In this document: piece after piece, positions 10,167 through 19,669 of the stretch
Layout: each line of letters starts with the position of its first letter
Position numbering within the stretch: position 1 is the stretch's first letter
From: Enterococcus sp. RIT-PI-f
GTDB taxonomy: Bacteria > Bacillota > Bacilli > Lactobacillales > Enterococcaceae
Direction: 5' to 3'
NCBI RefSeq assembly: GCF_001297065.1
Contig: NZ_LHOX01000018.1
Location: forward strand, 186,001 to 250,000
Length of the DNA stretch: 64,000 nucleotides
Position numbers and translations under genes: made by a program
Notes under the pieces: model-generated
Told to the model about the DNA's origin: nothing
The model's database searches: none
What the model saw: the letters and a program-made list of their open reading frames with translations, nothing else

Positions 10167-11596
10167 AGGTACTATTTGCAGCAGCGGAATGTGCGCCCTT
10201 CTTCAAAACCGGCGGGTTAGGGGACGTTGTCGGCGCATTGCCAAAAGAACTAGCCAAAAAAGGGGTCGAAACGGTTGTTGTCTTGCCTTTTTATACATTG
10301 ATGCCTGACAAGTATCAAGCGCAGCTGGAAGACTGCTTTTCATTTGAAGTTGCTGTCGGATGGCGCAAACAATACTGCGGTATCAAAAAATTGCAGCTTG
10401 ACGAAGTGACCTATTATTTTATCGATAATCTCTATTATTTTGGTCGTGAGCGGATCTACGATTTTTATGATGATGGCGAACGTTTTGCGTTCTTCCAGTT
10501 GGCTGTCATCGAGATGATGGAACGTGTCGATTTTATTCCTGATGTCTTGCATGTCAATGATTATCATACGGCGATGATTCCCTTCTTGCTGAAAGAAAAA
10601 TTCAGTTGGATCAATGCCTATCAAGATATCCGCACCGTGTTGACGATCCATAATATTGGTTTCCAGGGCTGGTATAGTCGTGATATCTTGCCTGATTTAT
10701 TTGGTATGGGCACTGAGCGCTATGATGATGGGACAGTCCGCTTAAATGACTGCTTGAATTTTATGAAAGCCGGTATCCTCTATGCCGATCGCATTACAAC
10801 TGTGAGTCCATCCTACAGCGAAGAAATCAAAACACCCGCATTCGGTTGTGGGCTTGAAGTAATCTTACGAATGGAAACAGGCAAACTCAGTGGCATTGTC
10901 AACGGGATCGACTACCAAACCAATGATCCAGAAAATGATCCCTATCTACCATTTACCTTTAGCAAGTCTGATTTGTCAGGCAAAGAAAAAAACAAACAAG
11001 ACTTGCAAAAAGCTTTTGGTTTGCCGGAACGCAAGGATGTTCCGTTGATTTCTGTGGTGAGCCGCCTAACGACGCAAAAAGGCTTTGATTTGGTCTTAGC
11101 TGAAATGGACAACTTATTGCAATTTGATGTTCAGTTTGTCTTATTAGGTACTGGAGAACCAGATTTTGAAAATGGCTTCCGCCATTTTGCACAACGTTAT
11201 CCGGATAAATGTGCCGCTGCCATCACGTTTGATTTGGCATTGGCGCAAAAAATGTATGCGGCGGCTGATATTTTCTTGATGCCTTCTGCTTTTGAACCAT
11301 GCGGTCTCTCACAGATGATGGCGATGCGTTATGGTACTTTACCAGTGGTCCATGAGATCGGGGGCTTAAAGGATACAGTGATCCCTTATAATCCAATCAC
11401 ATCTGCTGGTACGGGATTTGGCTTCCAAGATTTTACCCCATTCAATTTGATGCAGGCGCTGAAGCAAGCCGTACAACTGTATCAAGAAAACCAGACAGTC
11501 TGGCAGCAATTGGTCCAACAAGCGATGGCGAAAGACTTTAGCTGGGACCAAAGTTCAGATGCCTATATCGATGTATACAATCAAATACGAGCATAA
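10163..11596 (+). CDS. glgA: Glycogen synthase (ADP-glucose type, GT5)
   Basis: The product transfers glucose from ADP-glucose to the growing alpha-1,4 chain. The ADP-glucose-binding loop [10 protein letters not shown] begins at K15, and the GT-B C-terminal motif FEPCGLSQ lies near residue 378. The 477-residue length is typical. The ATG overlaps the glgD stop in an ATGA arrangement. A hairpin with a T-tract follows before glgP. Confidence 0.97.
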   Translation: MKVLFAAAECAPFFKTGGLGDVVGALPKELAKKGVETVVVLPFYTLMPDKYQAQLEDCFSFEVAVGWRKQYCGIKKLQLDEVTYYFIDNLYYFGRERIYDFYDDGERFAFFQLAVIEMMERVDFIPDVLHVNDYHTAMIPFLLKEKFSWINAYQDIRTVLTIHNIGFQGWYSRDILPDLFGMGTERYDDGTVRLNDCLNFMKAGILYADRITTVSPSYSEEIKTPAFGCGLEVILRMETGKLSGIVNGIDYQTNDPENDPYLPFTFSKSDLSGKEKNKQDLQKAFGLPERKDVPLISVVSRLTTQKGFDLVLAEMDNLLQFDVQFVLLGTGEPDFENGFRHFAQRYPDKCAAAITFDLALAQKMYAAADIFLMPSAFEPCGLSQMMAMRYGTLPVVHEIGGLKDTVIPYNPITSAGTGFGFQDFTPFNLMQALKQAVQLYQENQTVWQQLVQQAMAKDFSWDQSSDAYIDVYNQIRA

Positions 11597-11605
11597 ATCA
11601 TGATT

Positions 11606-11680
11606 GACAGAAGCGCGCCTTCGTCTGTTGCAGCTTGACTAAAGCTGGACGGCGGCAGCGGCAGGCTTCTGTCTTTTTTT
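11606..11680 (+). terminator. Large hairpin with T-tract between glgA and glgP
   Basis: An outer stem GACAGAAG/CTTCTGTC (11606-11613 and 11666-11673) encloses an inner stem-loop CAGCTT/AAGCTG (11631-11647) and is followed by seven T residues. It looks like an internal terminator that would lower glgP relative to the upstream synthesis genes. Confidence 0.7.
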
Positions 11681-11711
11681 AAAATCCAAACACCATAAGG
11701 AGTTGAACCCC

Positions 11712-14147
11712 ATGACAAAAGAACAGTTGCGGGCACTGCTGGAAACGAGTATCAATGAACTGTATGCTACGTCAATCGAAGAAGCTTCTGCACAAGAACT
11801 CTTTCAAGCTTTGGCCCATGTAGTGAAGCAGGCGTATGCAGATGGCTGGCGCCAAACGAGAAAACATATGTTAGGAGAACAGCAAAAGCAAACCTATTAT
11901 TTTTCCATTGAATTTTTGCCAGGGAAAATGCTGAAAAGCAATTTGCTTAGTTTAGACTTATTGACGATTGCAGAAGATGTACTGAAGGATATCGGTACGT
12001 CATTAGATGAAGTCGCAGAAACAGAAAAAGACATGGCATTAGGCAACGGAGGTCTCGGCAGACTGGCTTCTTGTTTCATGGATTCATTGGCTTCGCTAGG
12101 GCTGCCGGGAAATGGCAATGGCATTCGCTATAAATACGGCTTATTCAAACAAAAATTTATTGATGGCCACCAAGTCGAGTTGCCAGATGATTGGTTGCGT
12201 TCCGGCAACGTTTGGGAAGTGCGCAAAGAAAGCAAAGCTGTGCCTATCCATTTTGGCGGTCATGTGTATCTGAAAGAAAATGAGGCCGGTGTCTTGAAAC
12301 CAGTCTATGAAGGTGGATTTACTTGGCGGGCTGTACCCTATGACACAGCGATGGTTGGCTATCAAAACCAACATCTCAATACCCTGCGTTTATGGAGCGT
12401 TGAAGTTCCTGCAGAAGAAGAGGCCAAGTACGCAACGCTAGAATCCAGGCAAGCACTTGAAAATCTGACGGCTGTGTTGTATCCCGATGACTCAAACGAA
12501 ACAGGGAGGCGGACGCGACTGATGCAAGAATATTTTTTTGTTTCTGCTGGTATTCAAAGCATCTTGCGCTACTATAAAAAACTGCATCTGCCAATGGAAC
12601 AAATGAGTGAGAAAATCGCGATCCATATCAACGACACGCATCCCGCTTTATGTATTCCTGAATTGATGCGTTTGCTGATCGATGAGGAAGGATTGGCGTG
12701 GGAACAAGCATGGGCAACCACGATCAAAGTGATGAGTTATACCAATCATACTATTATGGCAGAAGCTCTTGAGAAATGGCCGGTGGAAATGATCAACGAA
12801 GTGCTGCCCCGGATGTATCAAATCATCGAAGAAATCGATCGCCGGTTTATTGAGGGACTGGAAAAGATCCATCCATGTGATTTATTGAATAGAACCCGCA
12901 TCATCAGTAATGGCCAAGTGCATATGGCCAATCTATCAATTATTGGCAGCCACAGTGTCAACGGGGTAGCCAAATTGCATTCCGATTTACTAAAATCAGT
13001 GGTTCTGCATGATTTTTACATCATTTATCCAGCACGTTTCAATAACAAAACCAATGGGATCGCGCAGCGAAGATGGCTGCAGTTGGCCAATCGTCCCTTG
13101 ACCAAAGTCTTAGATGAAACAATTGGTGAAAGTTGGCATCATCAACCAGAAGATTTACAACTGTTAAAAAATTATCAAGACGATCCATCAGTCTTACAAG
13201 CACTGGCTGATGCAAAAAGAACCAACAAAATCGCTTTAGCAGATTATATCGCCGATCATTGCGGCATCCAAGTTGATCCCAATGCCATCTTTGATGTCCA
13301 AATCAAACGTCTGCATGCCTATAAACGACAATTGCTCAATTTGATGCATATTTTGAAATTGTATTTTGAAGTCAAAGAAAATCCCGATGCACCATTTCAT
13401 CCAAGAGTCTTTATTTTCGGTGCAAAAGCAGCACCTAGTTATCACTATGCCAAATCGATCATTAAAGCCATCAATGAAACGGCAACAATGATCAATCATG
13501 ATCCGGCGATCAAAGATAAGCTCAAGATTGTTTTTCTGGAAAATTACAACGTATCTTTAGCTGAACGCATCATTCCGGCTGCAGATGTCAGCGAGCAAAT
13601 CTCATTGGCTTCAAAAGAAGCTTCTGGTACCAGCAATATGAAACTGATGCTGAACGGTGCGGTAACGATTGCCACGCTTGATGGGGCCAATATTGAGATT
13701 CGTGATGCGATCGGTGATGAAAATATTGCCATATTCGGATTGACGGAAGAAGAAGTCTACCGGTATTATGCAGAAAAAAATTACTCTGCCTATAGCTATT
13801 TCGAGAATGATCATCGACTGCAGCGGATTATGAATGCCTTTATAGACGGAACGATCCCGAATATTGAATGGGAAGGCAAAGAAATTTTTGATTCATTGCT
13901 CAAATATAATGATGAATACTTCGTGCTACGAGATTTTGCGGCGTATTGCGATGCCCAAAATCGCATGGATATTGCCTATCGAGATACCCGTAGATGGCAG
14001 AAGATCAGCTTGTTGAATATCGCGAATGCCGGCAAATTTACCGCAGATAAAACAGTCCAACAATACGCAGATGATATCTGGCAGATCGAACCATTGTTTG
14101 CCCATGTAAAGGATGCCCATGATGCGAGCTTGACCGAAACGAATTGA
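11712..14147 (+). CDS. glgP: Glycogen/maltodextrin phosphorylase
   Basis: This PLP-dependent GT35 enzyme releases glucose-1-phosphate from glycogen. The cofactor lysine lies near residue 644 in SGTSNMKLMLNGA, the family signature, and the N-terminal GNGGLGRLASCF motif is also present. Length is about 811 residues. ATG 11712 has AAGGAG 9 bases upstream; a TTG at 11703 is too close. It is the last gene of the glycogen cluster, so synthesis and breakdown are encoded together. Confidence 0.97.
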   Translation: MTKEQLRALLETSINELYATSIEEASAQELFQALAHVVKQAYADGWRQTRKHMLGEQQKQTYYFSIEFLPGKMLKSNLLSLDLLTIAEDVLKDIGTSLDEVAETEKDMALGNGGLGRLASCFMDSLASLGLPGNGNGIRYKYGLFKQKFIDGHQVELPDDWLRSGNVWEVRKESKAVPIHFGGHVYLKENEAGVLKPVYEGGFTWRAVPYDTAMVGYQNQHLNTLRLWSVEVPAEEEAKYATLESRQALENLTAVLYPDDSNETGRRTRLMQEYFFVSAGIQSILRYYKKLHLPMEQMSEKIAIHINDTHPALCIPELMRLLIDEEGLAWEQAWATTIKVMSYTNHTIMAEALEKWPVEMINEVLPRMYQIIEEIDRRFIEGLEKIHPCDLLNRTRIISNGQVHMANLSIIGSHSVNGVAKLHSDLLKSVVLHDFYIIYPARFNNKTNGIAQRRWLQLANRPLTKVLDETIGESWHHQPEDLQLLKNYQDDPSVLQALADAKRTNKIALADYIADHCGIQVDPNAIFDVQIKRLHAYKRQLLNLMHILKLYFEVKENPDAPFHPRVFIFGAKAAPSYHYAKSIIKAINETATMINHDPAIKDKLKIVFLENYNVSLAERIIPAADVSEQISLASKEASGTSNMKLMLNGAVTIATLDGANIEIRDAIGDENIAIFGLTEEEVYRYYAEKNYSAYSYFENDHRLQRIMNAFIDGTIPNIEWEGKEIFDSLLKYNDEYFVLRDFAAYCDAQNRMDIAYRDTRRWQKISLLNIANAGKFTADKTVQQYADDIWQIEPLFAHVKDAHDASLTETN

Positions 14148-14236
14148 TTCTTTGTGCAGGTGCCGATGATCGTTAATGAAATTCATGACCATTTGTGGTA
14201 TGATGATAAAAAATCACGTGTAAGAGGATGAGTAGA

Positions 14237-14980
14237 GTGGCGAATTATTTAGATGTCAAGCGCAAGCATTTTCGCTTTCCAGCCTATGATGATGCAGAAG
14301 GCGTTAAATTAGAATCAGAGCACAAACCTGCTTTTAGTCAAGAAAATGATTGGATATTGACCGAGATCAAAGATACACCAAGTCGGCCAAAGCCTGAAAA
14401 AGAAATGATCGAGCGCAAAGTGCCTTCGAGCCAACGCAACCGCGGGCATAATGTCCAGCAAAAAGAAGAACTTGCACAACATCGGGCCAACTTGCCTCGG
14501 TATGAAAAACGGCCAGTCAAAGAGCAGCAGCCAACAGGGAAAACCAATTTTTTTGGCAGTCAAACCAAGCGCTCTTCTTATCAAGTGACCAGTAAAGAAG
14601 CCAAGGCTGAACCTATGACGACACCGAAAAAGGAGTATAGCGGCCGTTCTTATTTCGTCCCGAAATATATCCCGGCCTCGATCATCCCGGATGAGCCAAA
14701 GCCTGAAGTGTCTCAAAATGATTTGTTGGATTCGATGGCAAAGCCGCAAGAAAGTTATTTATTGTTTGACCAAGAACCGGCAGCGTATCAAGTCAAAGAA
14801 GCCAATGATCCAACTGTTAAGAAGTTCAATCGTCCACAGGGTGTGGGGATGACCCGCAGCCAATATCGCGCTGTGAGCAAGAAAACCGGTGAAAAAAAAG
14901 GCTTGCTTGATCGCACGCTGCAAGGCATGATCGAAGACGACAAAATGGATGACGAAAAAAATGGGTATTTTCGTCCCTGA
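14237..14980 (+). CDS. Hypothetical hydrophilic, probably disordered protein
   Basis: I do not recognise this 247-residue protein. It is rich in Lys, Arg, Gln, Glu and Pro, has no membrane segment or signal, and long stretches look unstructured. Two local motifs, GRSYFVPKYIPASIIP near the middle and GMTRSQYRAVSK near the C-terminus, may be short interaction segments. GTG 14237 is preferred because AGAGG lies 9 bases upstream, whereas ATG 14228 overlaps that site. A terminator follows, so it may be a single-gene unit. Confidence 0.75.
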   Translation: MANYLDVKRKHFRFPAYDDAEGVKLESEHKPAFSQENDWILTEIKDTPSRPKPEKEMIERKVPSSQRNRGHNVQQKEELAQHRANLPRYEKRPVKEQQPTGKTNFFGSQTKRSSYQVTSKEAKAEPMTTPKKEYSGRSYFVPKYIPASIIPDEPKPEVSQNDLLDSMAKPQESYLLFDQEPAAYQVKEANDPTVKKFNRPQGVGMTRSQYRAVSKKTGEKKGLLDRTLQGMIEDDKMDDEKNGYFRP

Positions 14981-14989
14981 TCACAAAAT

Positions 14990-15027
14990 AGATCCGCCTC
15001 ACATCTTGTGAGATGGGTCTTTTTTTT
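14990..15027 (+). terminator. Rho-independent terminator
   Basis: A 14-bp imperfect stem (14990-15003 pairing with 15007-15020) is followed by seven T residues, ending transcription of the upstream disordered-protein gene. Confidence 0.8.
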
Positions 15028-15120
15028 CTACTGCTCCCTCAATGGAAAAACCTCCGATTTCTGCTCAATCATTTCAACTTTTGTCGTGCATTTGATATGC
15101 TTACTATAGGAGGGATTTCC

Positions 15121-15687
15121 ATGCAAATTGATCTGCAAATGTTGGCAATGATTTTCTTTATCAATCTTGCCTATGTCACATTAAATACACTACGTTTTTT
15201 ACTAACGATGAAAGGCTACCGCGTGATTGCACCGTTGGTGAGTATGATCGAGATCATCATTTATATTTTGGGCTTGTCGCTGGTCCTTGACCGCTTAGAC
15301 AATCCTTTGAATCTGTTGTTTTATGCATTGGGCTATGCAGCAGGTGTCAGTATCGGCATCAAGATCGAAGACAAACTGGCTTTAGGGTACACCATGGTGA
15401 CGGTGATTCTGCCAAGCAATACCGATGAAGAAAAAAGTTTGCCTAAAATCCTTAGACAAGAGGGATATGGCGTCACGCAAAGTTATGGAGAAGGATTGGA
15501 AGGGCCGCGTTTGATATTGGAGATTTTATCACAAAGAAAAAGTGAAAAAAAATTATATCAAACGATCAAGTCAGTAGAAGAACGAGCCTTTATCATCAGT
15601 TATGAGCCCAAATATATTTCCGGCGGTTTTTGGACAAAAAAAATCAGTCGTCGGGAACAAAAAATCCATCAAAAAAATCAACAGTAA
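15121..15687 (+). CDS. UPF0316 membrane protein (DUF5698/DUF2179)
   Basis: A 188-residue protein with about three N-terminal membrane segments (residues 7-27, 36-56, 62-82) and a soluble C-terminal DUF2179 domain. Architecture and length match the UPF0316 family (Bacillus YebE-like), whose function is unknown; DUF2179 domains may bind small ligands. ATG 15121 follows a strong AGGAGGG site; earlier in-frame codons fall in the upstream terminator. Confidence 0.9.
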   Translation: MQIDLQMLAMIFFINLAYVTLNTLRFLLTMKGYRVIAPLVSMIEIIIYILGLSLVLDRLDNPLNLLFYALGYAAGVSIGIKIEDKLALGYTMVTVILPSNTDEEKSLPKILRQEGYGVTQSYGEGLEGPRLILEILSQRKSEKKLYQTIKSVEERAFIISYEPKYISGGFWTKKISRREQKIHQKNQQ

Positions 15688-15699
15688 ACAAAGAAAAGA

Positions 15700-15728
15700 T
15701 GTTCAAATACATGTCACAGCAGTATAAT
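15700..15728 (+). promoter_or_regulatory. Candidate promoter for the cation-efflux gene
   Basis: TGTTCA (15700-15705) and TATAAT (15723-15728) are separated by 17 bases and sit about 40 bases ahead of the ATG. Confidence 0.55.
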
Positions 15729-15765
15729 AAGAAAGGTTTTTTATTTGTGAGAGGATGCGTGAGAT

Positions 15766-16725
15766 ATGGAAAAACAAGCCAATGGAATGATGGCAGTCTT
15801 CGCTGCCCTAGTGTCGAACATTTTGGTGGCTATCAGTAAATTTGTCGGCTATGCCTTGAGCGGCAGTGCAGCCATGTTGAATGAGAGCATCCATAGTGTG
15901 GTGGATTGCAGCAATCAGATTTTTTTGTTGATCGGGGACAAACGATCAACGAAAGGACAAAGCGAGCTGCATCAGTTTGGTGAAGGCAGAGCCAAATATT
16001 TTTTTAGTACAATCGTTGCCATGATGCTCTTCTTTGGCGGGGGCGCATTAGGTGTCATGGAAGCAGTGGAAAAATTGCTGCATCCTGCCCATGAAGTTGG
16101 CAATACTTGGCTGGTTATCGCCATTTTGTTGTTTGGGATGGCCGTTGAAGGCAGTTCCCTATGGATTGCGATCAAAGAGATCCGTGAATTGAATGTTGAG
16201 AAGCAACCCATCTATCGCTTTTTAAAAGAAAGCCGTCATAGCGAAATCTTGATCATTTTTACTGAAGATTTTTGCGCGATCTTGGGATTGATGATTGCTT
16301 TGGTAGGTACCTTGTTGACTATGGTCACCGGTAATGCCTTTTTTGATGCCTTTAGCGGCTTGTTGATTGGGTTGCTGCTGATGGTTGCCGCTATCTTTTT
16401 GGCGCGGGAGTTTTATAGTTTATTGATTGGGGAAAGTGTGACCAAACGTGATCTGGCTGTCATCAAAAAAGCGTTTGAGCGACCTGATGTTGATCGCTTG
16501 ATCGATGTCAAAACCGTTCATTTGGGACCAGCAGAAATCTTGATTGCTGCCAAAGTCGATATATCAGCCAAGCAAGAAGAGATCGGTTATGAGATCATCA
16601 ATGAAATCGAAGCGGAGATACGCCATCAAATGGCGGACAAAAAAGTGTATATTTATATTGAAACCGATGAGTATGATCCGCATTATATGGAGAAACGCCG
16701 CCAACTTGTTCGTCCAAAAGAATGA
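15766..16725 (+). CDS. Cation diffusion facilitator family transporter
   Basis: A 319-residue CDF-family carrier that would export divalent metal (Zn, Mn or similar) in exchange for protons. Membrane segments fill residues 5-210, with the helix-II motif SAAMLNESIHSVVDCSNQ carrying the expected acidic and His residues, and HQFGEGRAKYFF between helices II and III. A cytoplasmic domain follows from about residue 215. It is flanked by its own promoter and by efp. The metal cannot be named from the sequence. Confidence 0.9.
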   Translation: MEKQANGMMAVFAALVSNILVAISKFVGYALSGSAAMLNESIHSVVDCSNQIFLLIGDKRSTKGQSELHQFGEGRAKYFFSTIVAMMLFFGGGALGVMEAVEKLLHPAHEVGNTWLVIAILLFGMAVEGSSLWIAIKEIRELNVEKQPIYRFLKESRHSEILIIFTEDFCAILGLMIALVGTLLTMVTGNAFFDAFSGLLIGLLLMVAAIFLAREFYSLLIGESVTKRDLAVIKKAFERPDVDRLIDVKTVHLGPAEILIAAKVDISAKQEEIGYEIINEIEAEIRHQMADKKVYIYIETDEYDPHYMEKRRQLVRPKE

Positions 16726-16798
16726 TTTAGCTAGAATACTGCCCTTTTATTTGATACAATAGACAAGGATTATCACAGAGTGAAGGAGAAATCAATTT

Positions 16799-17359
16799 AT
16801 GATCAATGCAAGTGATTTAAAAGCAGGGATGACATTTGTCCAAGACGGCAAATTAATCAAAGTATTAGATGCAAGTCACCACAAACCAGGCAAGGGCAAT
16901 ACAGTGATGCGGATGAAACTGCGAGATGTACGCTCAGGTTCAACCTACGACACCACATTCCGCCCAGAAGAAAAATTTGAAAAAGCCCATATCGATACAA
17001 ATGCTGTTCAATATTTGTACACAATGGATGATACTGCTTTCTTTATGGATCTAGAAACATATGAACAATATGAGATCCCTGTTGAAGTCGTAGAAGAAGA
17101 AATGAAATACATCCTGGAAAACATGGAAGTAAAAATCCAATTCTTCGGTACTGAAGTCATCGGTGTACAATTACCAACAACTGTTATCTTGAAAGTTGTT
17201 GAAACACAACCATCGATCAAAGGCGCAACTGTTACAGGTTCTGGGAAACCAGCAACGATGGAAACAGGTTTGGTTGTCAATGTACCTGACTTCGTTGAAG
17301 AAGGCGAATTGCTTGAAATCAACACGGCAGAAGGTACGTATATCAAACGTGCAAAATAA
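16799..17359 (+). CDS. efp: Translation elongation factor P
   Basis: EF-P relieves ribosome stalling at polyproline stretches. The three-domain, 186-residue protein has K32 at the tip loop (HHKPGKGN), the residue that is post-translationally modified in relatives. The C-terminal signature region ([18 protein letters not shown]) is intact. ATG 16799 has a GAAGGAG site. A strong terminator follows. Confidence 0.97.
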   Translation: MINASDLKAGMTFVQDGKLIKVLDASHHKPGKGNTVMRMKLRDVRSGSTYDTTFRPEEKFEKAHIDTNAVQYLYTMDDTAFFMDLETYEQYEIPVEVVEEEMKYILENMEVKIQFFGTEVIGVQLPTTVILKVVETQPSIKGATVTGSGKPATMETGLVVNVPDFVEEGELLEINTAEGTYIKRAK

Positions 17360-17372
17360 TCATTAATCAAGG

Positions 17373-17415
17373 AAGCGATGAAAAAACAGTAGCTGTTTTC
17401 CATCGCTTTTTTTTT
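17373..17415 (+). terminator. Rho-independent terminator after efp
   Basis: A long stem AAGCGATG..ACAG / CTGT..CATCGCTT (17373-17389 with 17393-17408) is followed by at least seven T residues. It lies between the convergent efp and chloride-channel-family genes. Confidence 0.85.
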
Positions 17416-17423
17416 GTTGTCGA

Positions 17424-18647
17424 TCAAAGCGGCCGTAGATACCGAAGATCCTGATTTTTCTGCAATCCGTAAATACTATTCGAGCCGCTAGAGAAATAAG
17501 CCACGGAACAAACGACCGCAAAATAAGGCACCGCTTGAAAACCAAATACTTCACCGCCAATAAAAATCGGCGCAAGTACAGTATTGGTGGCACTGCCAAA
17601 GACACTGGCATAGCCAAGTGCCGCAACAAGTTCTACAGGCAATCCAACAAGGGGCGCCACAACCACACCAAGCGTTGTACCAATGGCAAATAGCGGCGTC
17701 ACTTCTCCACCTAGAAAACCAATACTGATCGTAAAAACGGTCAACATCATTTTCAACAGCCAATCATAACTATAGATCTGCTGGTCAGCAAAAGCCGCCG
17801 CGATCAAATTGGTTCCCAGTCCAGCATACCTACCCTGATAAAAGAGCACCAAACAGACTGCCAAAAGAACACTACCGAAGAAAATGCGGCGTAATGCATT
17901 GGGCATTTTTGATTGGATCCATTTTTTCAAATGGGTCAACAAGAAAGCAAAGGCCGCACCAGCTAAGCCAAAAATCAACCCTAAAAACAGTAATTTGACA
18001 AAGGCAGCAAAGGTGAAATCAAAAGTACCTGAAAGAGGCACGCTGAACTTTTCTAAGCCTGCCCACTGCGATACACCACTCGCTGTAAAAGCGGCCAGCA
18101 ATGCCGGCAGGAGGGCATGGTGGAACAGTTTGCCCACCACCAAAACTTCTAAGGCAAAAAAGGTCGCAGCTAGCGGCGTTTCGAATAAACCAGCAAAGCC
18201 GGCAGCCATCCCGATGATGATCCATGTTTGGCTGTACTTTTCCAGCTTGAGCCAGGCACCAAAACGATTGGCGATCGTCGCACCTAATTGAACAGCTACA
18301 CCTTCACGTCCGACACTGCCGCCAAATAAGTGCGTGATCCAAGTACCAATCATTACGAAGGGAATCATTCTTAATGGAATAGTCGACGCTTGTTGCTGTC
18401 CGACCAGAAAAACCAGGTTCATGCCTTGCGTACTTTTTCGGCCATATTTTTGAAAAAAATAAACAAACAACAATCCTGCAAAAGGCAAAAAAGGAACCAA
18501 ATATAAAAAGTGAGCCATCCTGAAGGAAGTCAACAGCAGCAAAACCTCTCCAAATCCGGCGTCTAGCAAGCCCACAACCACGCCTATACATATACTGATC
18601 AAACTTAAAAGCAAAAATTCTCGATAGTTTATCCATTGTTTTTCCAT
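17424..18647 (-). CDS. CLC-F type fluoride/proton antiporter (voltage-gated chloride channel family)
   Basis: A 407-residue CLC family membrane protein with about ten or more helices. The three CLC signatures have the divergent forms known from the fluoride-exporting CLC-F clade: QGMNL (residues 74-78) in place of GSGIP, GREGVAVQ (113-120, with gating glutamate E115) and GGEVTPLF in place of GxFxP. The likely role is therefore fluoride detoxification rather than chloride transport. It stands alone, convergent with efp. Its leader contains a terminator-like hairpin, but I could not recognise a fluoride riboswitch consensus. Confidence 0.85.
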   Translation of the reverse strand: MEKQWINYREFLLLSLISICIGVVVGLLDAGFGEVLLLLTSFRMAHFLYLVPFLPFAGLLFVYFFQKYGRKSTQGMNLVFLVGQQQASTIPLRMIPFVMIGTWITHLFGGSVGREGVAVQLGATIANRFGAWLKLEKYSQTWIIIGMAAGFAGLFETPLAATFFALEVLVVGKLFHHALLPALLAAFTASGVSQWAGLEKFSVPLSGTFDFTFAAFVKLLFLGLIFGLAGAAFAFLLTHLKKWIQSKMPNALRRIFFGSVLLAVCLVLFYQGRYAGLGTNLIAAAFADQQIYSYDWLLKMMLTVFTISIGFLGGEVTPLFAIGTTLGVVVAPLVGLPVELVAALGYASVFGSATNTVLAPIFIGGEVFGFQAVPYFAVVCSVAYFSSGSNSIYGLQKNQDLRYLRPL

Positions 18648-18700
18648 GACACATCAAACCCTCCATGCACGTTTTCTGGTTGCCCTTCACGGTCTCTACA

Positions 18701-18746
18701 TAAAAATAATGACTTCTACACACTCAAATAAGTGGTAGAAGTCATT
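18701..18746 (-). promoter_or_regulatory. Terminator-like hairpin in the leader of the CLC-F gene
   Basis: Read on the minus strand, arms at 18746-18735 and 18719-18708 pair perfectly over 12 bases and continue for 4 bp (CACT/AGTG) across a one-base bulge. ATTTTTA follows. The element lies about 55 bases upstream of the start codon and could act as an attenuator. Confidence 0.55.
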
Positions 18747-18936
18747 AGCAAGTTTGCGGTTTCAGTTAAGACTGAGGAAGACATTCATTTCCTTTTTCGC
18801 TGTTTATTATCTATCAAAAGCGCAGGAATGTCAATGGATGAACACAGGAGATGTATGCGTGAGATTCGAGGTTATGTTTTTTGTTTACATATGGTAAAAT
18901 TAATTTATTAAGTGGATAGAAAGAAGGAAACGCAAA

Positions 18937-19626
18937 ATGAATGGTATGATCAGTGCGGAGTTGTGGCAGCAAAGTGAATACTTTTACTATACGGTCGTTC
19001 CGGTGTTGCTGGTCATTGGCTTAGTGGCCATTTTAGGCTTGATGATTTTCTTATTGTATCAGGAAAACCGCCATCCCAAAGCAATTGCTGTTTTCATTGG
19101 CTTAATCCTGGTGTGCGGCATTGGCTTTTTGGTAGGGGATCATGTATTTCATGACTTCAAAGAACTGAATGGACAGGTCACGCCCAGTATCCGAGATCGT
19201 GAAAAGCGCTTTGTCGGTTATAAATATTATGATCGTGATACTATGGCAGTCTATCAACGAATCCAAGTCAAAGAAACTATCGATTCATTTGGCATCTATC
19301 AATCAGAGCCAGTCACGCAGTCGATCACTTATTTGGGATCAGCCCATGATTCTGTCTATTTCAAAGTTGGAGAGCAAGTCTATTATGCACGGATGGCGCC
19401 GACATTTGTTGCAGAGGACACCGCAGCATTAAAGGGAATTCAATATCATTTGACAGATTCTTCGTATGAAAAAATCGGGTTTTTAACAGAAACCAATAAT
19501 TATCTTGAAACGATCGAGATTCCGGAAAGTCAGGCAGCACTGACCTTTGAATCAATTGATTCGGTGATACCGCAAGAATTTGGCAAAAGCCAGTCAGCCT
19601 GGGCTTTACCAACAGATAAATCATAA
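18937..19626 (+). CDS. Membrane-anchored protein of unknown function
   Basis: A 229-residue protein with two N-terminal transmembrane segments (residues about 17-40 and 47-67) and a roughly 160-residue soluble domain, probably extracellular. I do not recognise the domain. The ATG follows AGAAGGAAA. It is a single-gene unit ending at a bidirectional terminator shared with the convergent serine hydrolase gene. Confidence 0.8.
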   Translation: MNGMISAELWQQSEYFYYTVVPVLLVIGLVAILGLMIFLLYQENRHPKAIAVFIGLILVCGIGFLVGDHVFHDFKELNGQVTPSIRDREKRFVGYKYYDRDTMAVYQRIQVKETIDSFGIYQSEPVTQSITYLGSAHDSVYFKVGEQVYYARMAPTFVAEDTAALKGIQYHLTDSSYEKIGFLTETNNYLETIEIPESQAALTFESIDSVIPQEFGKSQSAWALPTDKS

Positions 19627-19663
19627 AAAGCAGAGAAAACAAGGCCGTTTTCTCTGCTTTTTT
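19625..19663. terminator. Bidirectional terminator
   Basis: A 12-bp perfect stem (AGCAGAGAAAAC with GTTTTCTCTGCT) is flanked by A-rich sequence on the left and T-rich on the right, so it can work for both convergent genes. Confidence 0.85.
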
Positions 19664-19669
19664 GCGCAT

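Noticed and set aside
14315-14749. A 144-codon minus-strand frame opposite the disordered-protein gene
   Set aside because: No ribosome site, and the plus-strand gene has a well-placed start and terminator.
18650-18850. Fluoride riboswitch upstream of the CLC-F gene
   Set aside because: Expected by family, but the conserved aptamer segments could not be matched by eye; only the hairpin is reported.
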